Source: Saprospiraceae bacterium
Lineage (GTDB): Bacteria > Bacteroidota > Bacteroidia > Chitinophagales > Saprospiraceae
Assembly: GCA_020627535.1 (NCBI GenBank)
Contig: JAHDGU010000020.1
Location: forward strand, 1-52,557
Reading direction: 5' to 3'
Length of the DNA: 52,557 nucleotides
The position numbers and the translations under genes were made by a program. Under the pieces are notes generated by a model. It did no database searches. It saw only the letters and a program-made list of their open reading frames with translations, and had not been told where the DNA came from. Below, piece after piece: positions 51,674 to 52,557 of this stretch (the stretch's first letter is position 1; every line of letters begins with the position of its first letter).

Positions 51674-52309
51674 ATGGCAGCGAAAGCCGGTACTACAAAT
51701 CTCTTTCAGAATCCCATATTGGAGAAGCTGACTAGGACTAGTCCAGCTGTCGCATATACCTATTACCTCGCAGTTGCCCTCTTCTTGTTTGTGGTCAACT
51801 TTTGGATCAATGATTACACGGTAGCCCAGCTCGTAGGTCTTTTCTTCATTGGCTTGCTGTATTGGACATTGTTTGAGTACGTCTTTCACAGATTTGTGTT
51901 TCACCATGTCAGTGAATCTGAGCGAGGCAAGAAAATCGCCTATACCCTTCATGGTGTGCATCACGACTATCCGCTCGACAAGGATCGCCTCATCATGCCG
52001 CCACTTCCTTGGACGATTTTGGTGGCAGTCCTACTAGGTATTTACTATGCCATTGGTGGAGAGTTAGCCCTGGCCTTCATGGCTGGTAAGCTCATCGGCT
52101 ACTTGGGCTACATCTTTGTGCATTTCCAAGTACATGTACCAAATACACCAAAGCTGCTCAAGAAGCAGAAGATCCACCATGCGATCCACCACTATCAGTT
52201 TGACAACAAGGCTTTTGGTGTCTCCTCACCACTGTGGGATCACATCTTCATGACCATGCCACCCAAAGAGAGTTTCTCCCTCGGGCTCGAGAAGAAGGAG
52301 CACGGGTAG
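51674..52309 (+). CDS. Fatty acid hydroxylase / sterol desaturase family membrane protein
   Basis: This 211-residue di-iron membrane enzyme carries the family's histidine clusters: EYVFHRFVFHH (68-78), LHGVHHDYP (92-100), and FVHFQVHVPNT (149-158) with KIHHAIHHYQFD (167-178). Four hydrophobic helices surround them. Family members hydroxylate or desaturate lipids; length and motif order are closest to fatty acid 2-hydroxylase-like proteins, so hydroxylation of sphingolipid or lipid acyl chains is plausible. It starts 14 bp after the tRNA. Confidence 0.9.
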   Translation: MAAKAGTTNLFQNPILEKLTRTSPAVAYTYYLAVALFLFVVNFWINDYTVAQLVGLFFIGLLYWTLFEYVFHRFVFHHVSESERGKKIAYTLHGVHHDYPLDKDRLIMPPLPWTILVAVLLGIYYAIGGELALAFMAGKLIGYLGYIFVHFQVHVPNTPKLLKKQKIHHAIHHYQFDNKAFGVSSPLWDHIFMTMPPKESFSLGLEKKEHG

Positions 52310-52319
52310 GCGAGGCATT

Positions 52320-52361
52320 TTAGATTTTAGATTTTTGATTTTTGATTTTTGATTTTTGACT
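52320..52361. repeat. Heptanucleotide repeat GATTTTT
   Basis: About five to six copies of a 7-base unit (GATTTTT, first copies with AGATTTT) lie directly after the hydroxylase gene. Confidence 0.8.
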
Positions 52362-52435
52362 TGATTACTAAGTCCATCAGCTGATTCATTGCAAATTAGT
52401 TTCAGAGGTCTAGTCCACACTGTCGATACTCCACA

Positions 52436-52557
52436 TCTACAGTCTACGGTCTACAGTCTACGGTCTACAGTCTTCGGTCTACGGTCTTCGGTCTACGGTC
52501 TTCGGTCTACGGTCTACGGTCTACGGTCTACGGTCTACGGTCTACGGTCTACGGTCT
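52436..52557. repeat. Heptanucleotide tandem repeat CTACGGT running off the window
   Basis: About 17 copies of a 7-base unit are visible, with CTACAGT and CTTCGGT variants in the left part and uniform CTACGGT toward the edge. It is 7-periodic like the neighbouring GATTTTT tract but unrelated in sequence. Confidence 0.9.

Overview
The window looks like a chromosomal segment of a Bacteroidota bacterium, probably a Saprospirales-type marine or environmental lineage. The evidence is: type IX secretion (T9SS) C-terminal sorting domains on two proteins, a PUR-alpha-type small DNA/RNA-binding protein, a ComEC without the metallo-beta-lactamase tail, a lycopene cyclase, and -7 boxes of the Bacteroidetes form TAnnTTTG in front of several genes. 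No insertion sequence, phage gene, rRNA or CRISPR array was seen.

Layout. 1-18948 (minus strand) is almost entirely two giant secreted repeat proteins in tandem. The downstream one is cut by the left edge: 3647 residues are visible, with a signal peptide, a calcium-binding-type acidic region, three copies of a ~180-residue module, and a 519-bp tandem array of paired HYR-like domains. The upstream one is complete (2518 residues): signal peptide, PKD-like repeats, HYR repeats, then carboxypeptidase-regulatory-like, dockerin-like, cohesin-like and T9SS type A domains. 19574-24547 holds a PUR-type protein, an MsbA-like ABC exporter, fructose-1,6-bisphosphatase and a T9SS-secreted endonuclease I. 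24924-27724 is a competence pair (helix-hairpin-helix ComEA-like protein plus ComEC). 27881-29488 is an OmpA/helix-hairpin-helix pair closed by a clear terminator, followed by lycopene cyclase.

30690-42267 is a probable exopolysaccharide or surface-glycan locus: GT2, a large GT-C-like membrane protein, two lipoproteins (one a GH5-like TIM barrel), GT4, a flippase, a STAS protein and a TPR/outer-membrane barrel protein. 42325-46025 is a nitric-oxide signalling cassette: H-NOX sensor, hybrid histidine kinase with HPt, LytTR response regulator and a small unknown protein. 46067-52309 holds a VWA-like membrane protein, an SDR reductase, an MlaE/MlaF-type lipid ABC transporter, a candidate small RNA, a small membrane protein, tRNA-Leu(GAG) and a fatty-acid-hydroxylase-family protein. 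The right edge runs into a heptanucleotide tandem repeat.

The most interesting non-gene signal is a dispersed 9-16 bp motif with core GGCGAAAGC, usually written TTTTGGCGAAAGCC or TTTGGGCGAAAGCCC. I found it ten times, on both strands and in different reading frames. It behaves like a DNA-level word such as an uptake sequence or a Chi- or HIP1-like element. Other non-coding signals are a promoter-terminator-bounded small RNA at about 50754-50922, a perfect 12+4+12 palindrome at the start of comEC, and a structured gene-free stretch at 19328-19493.
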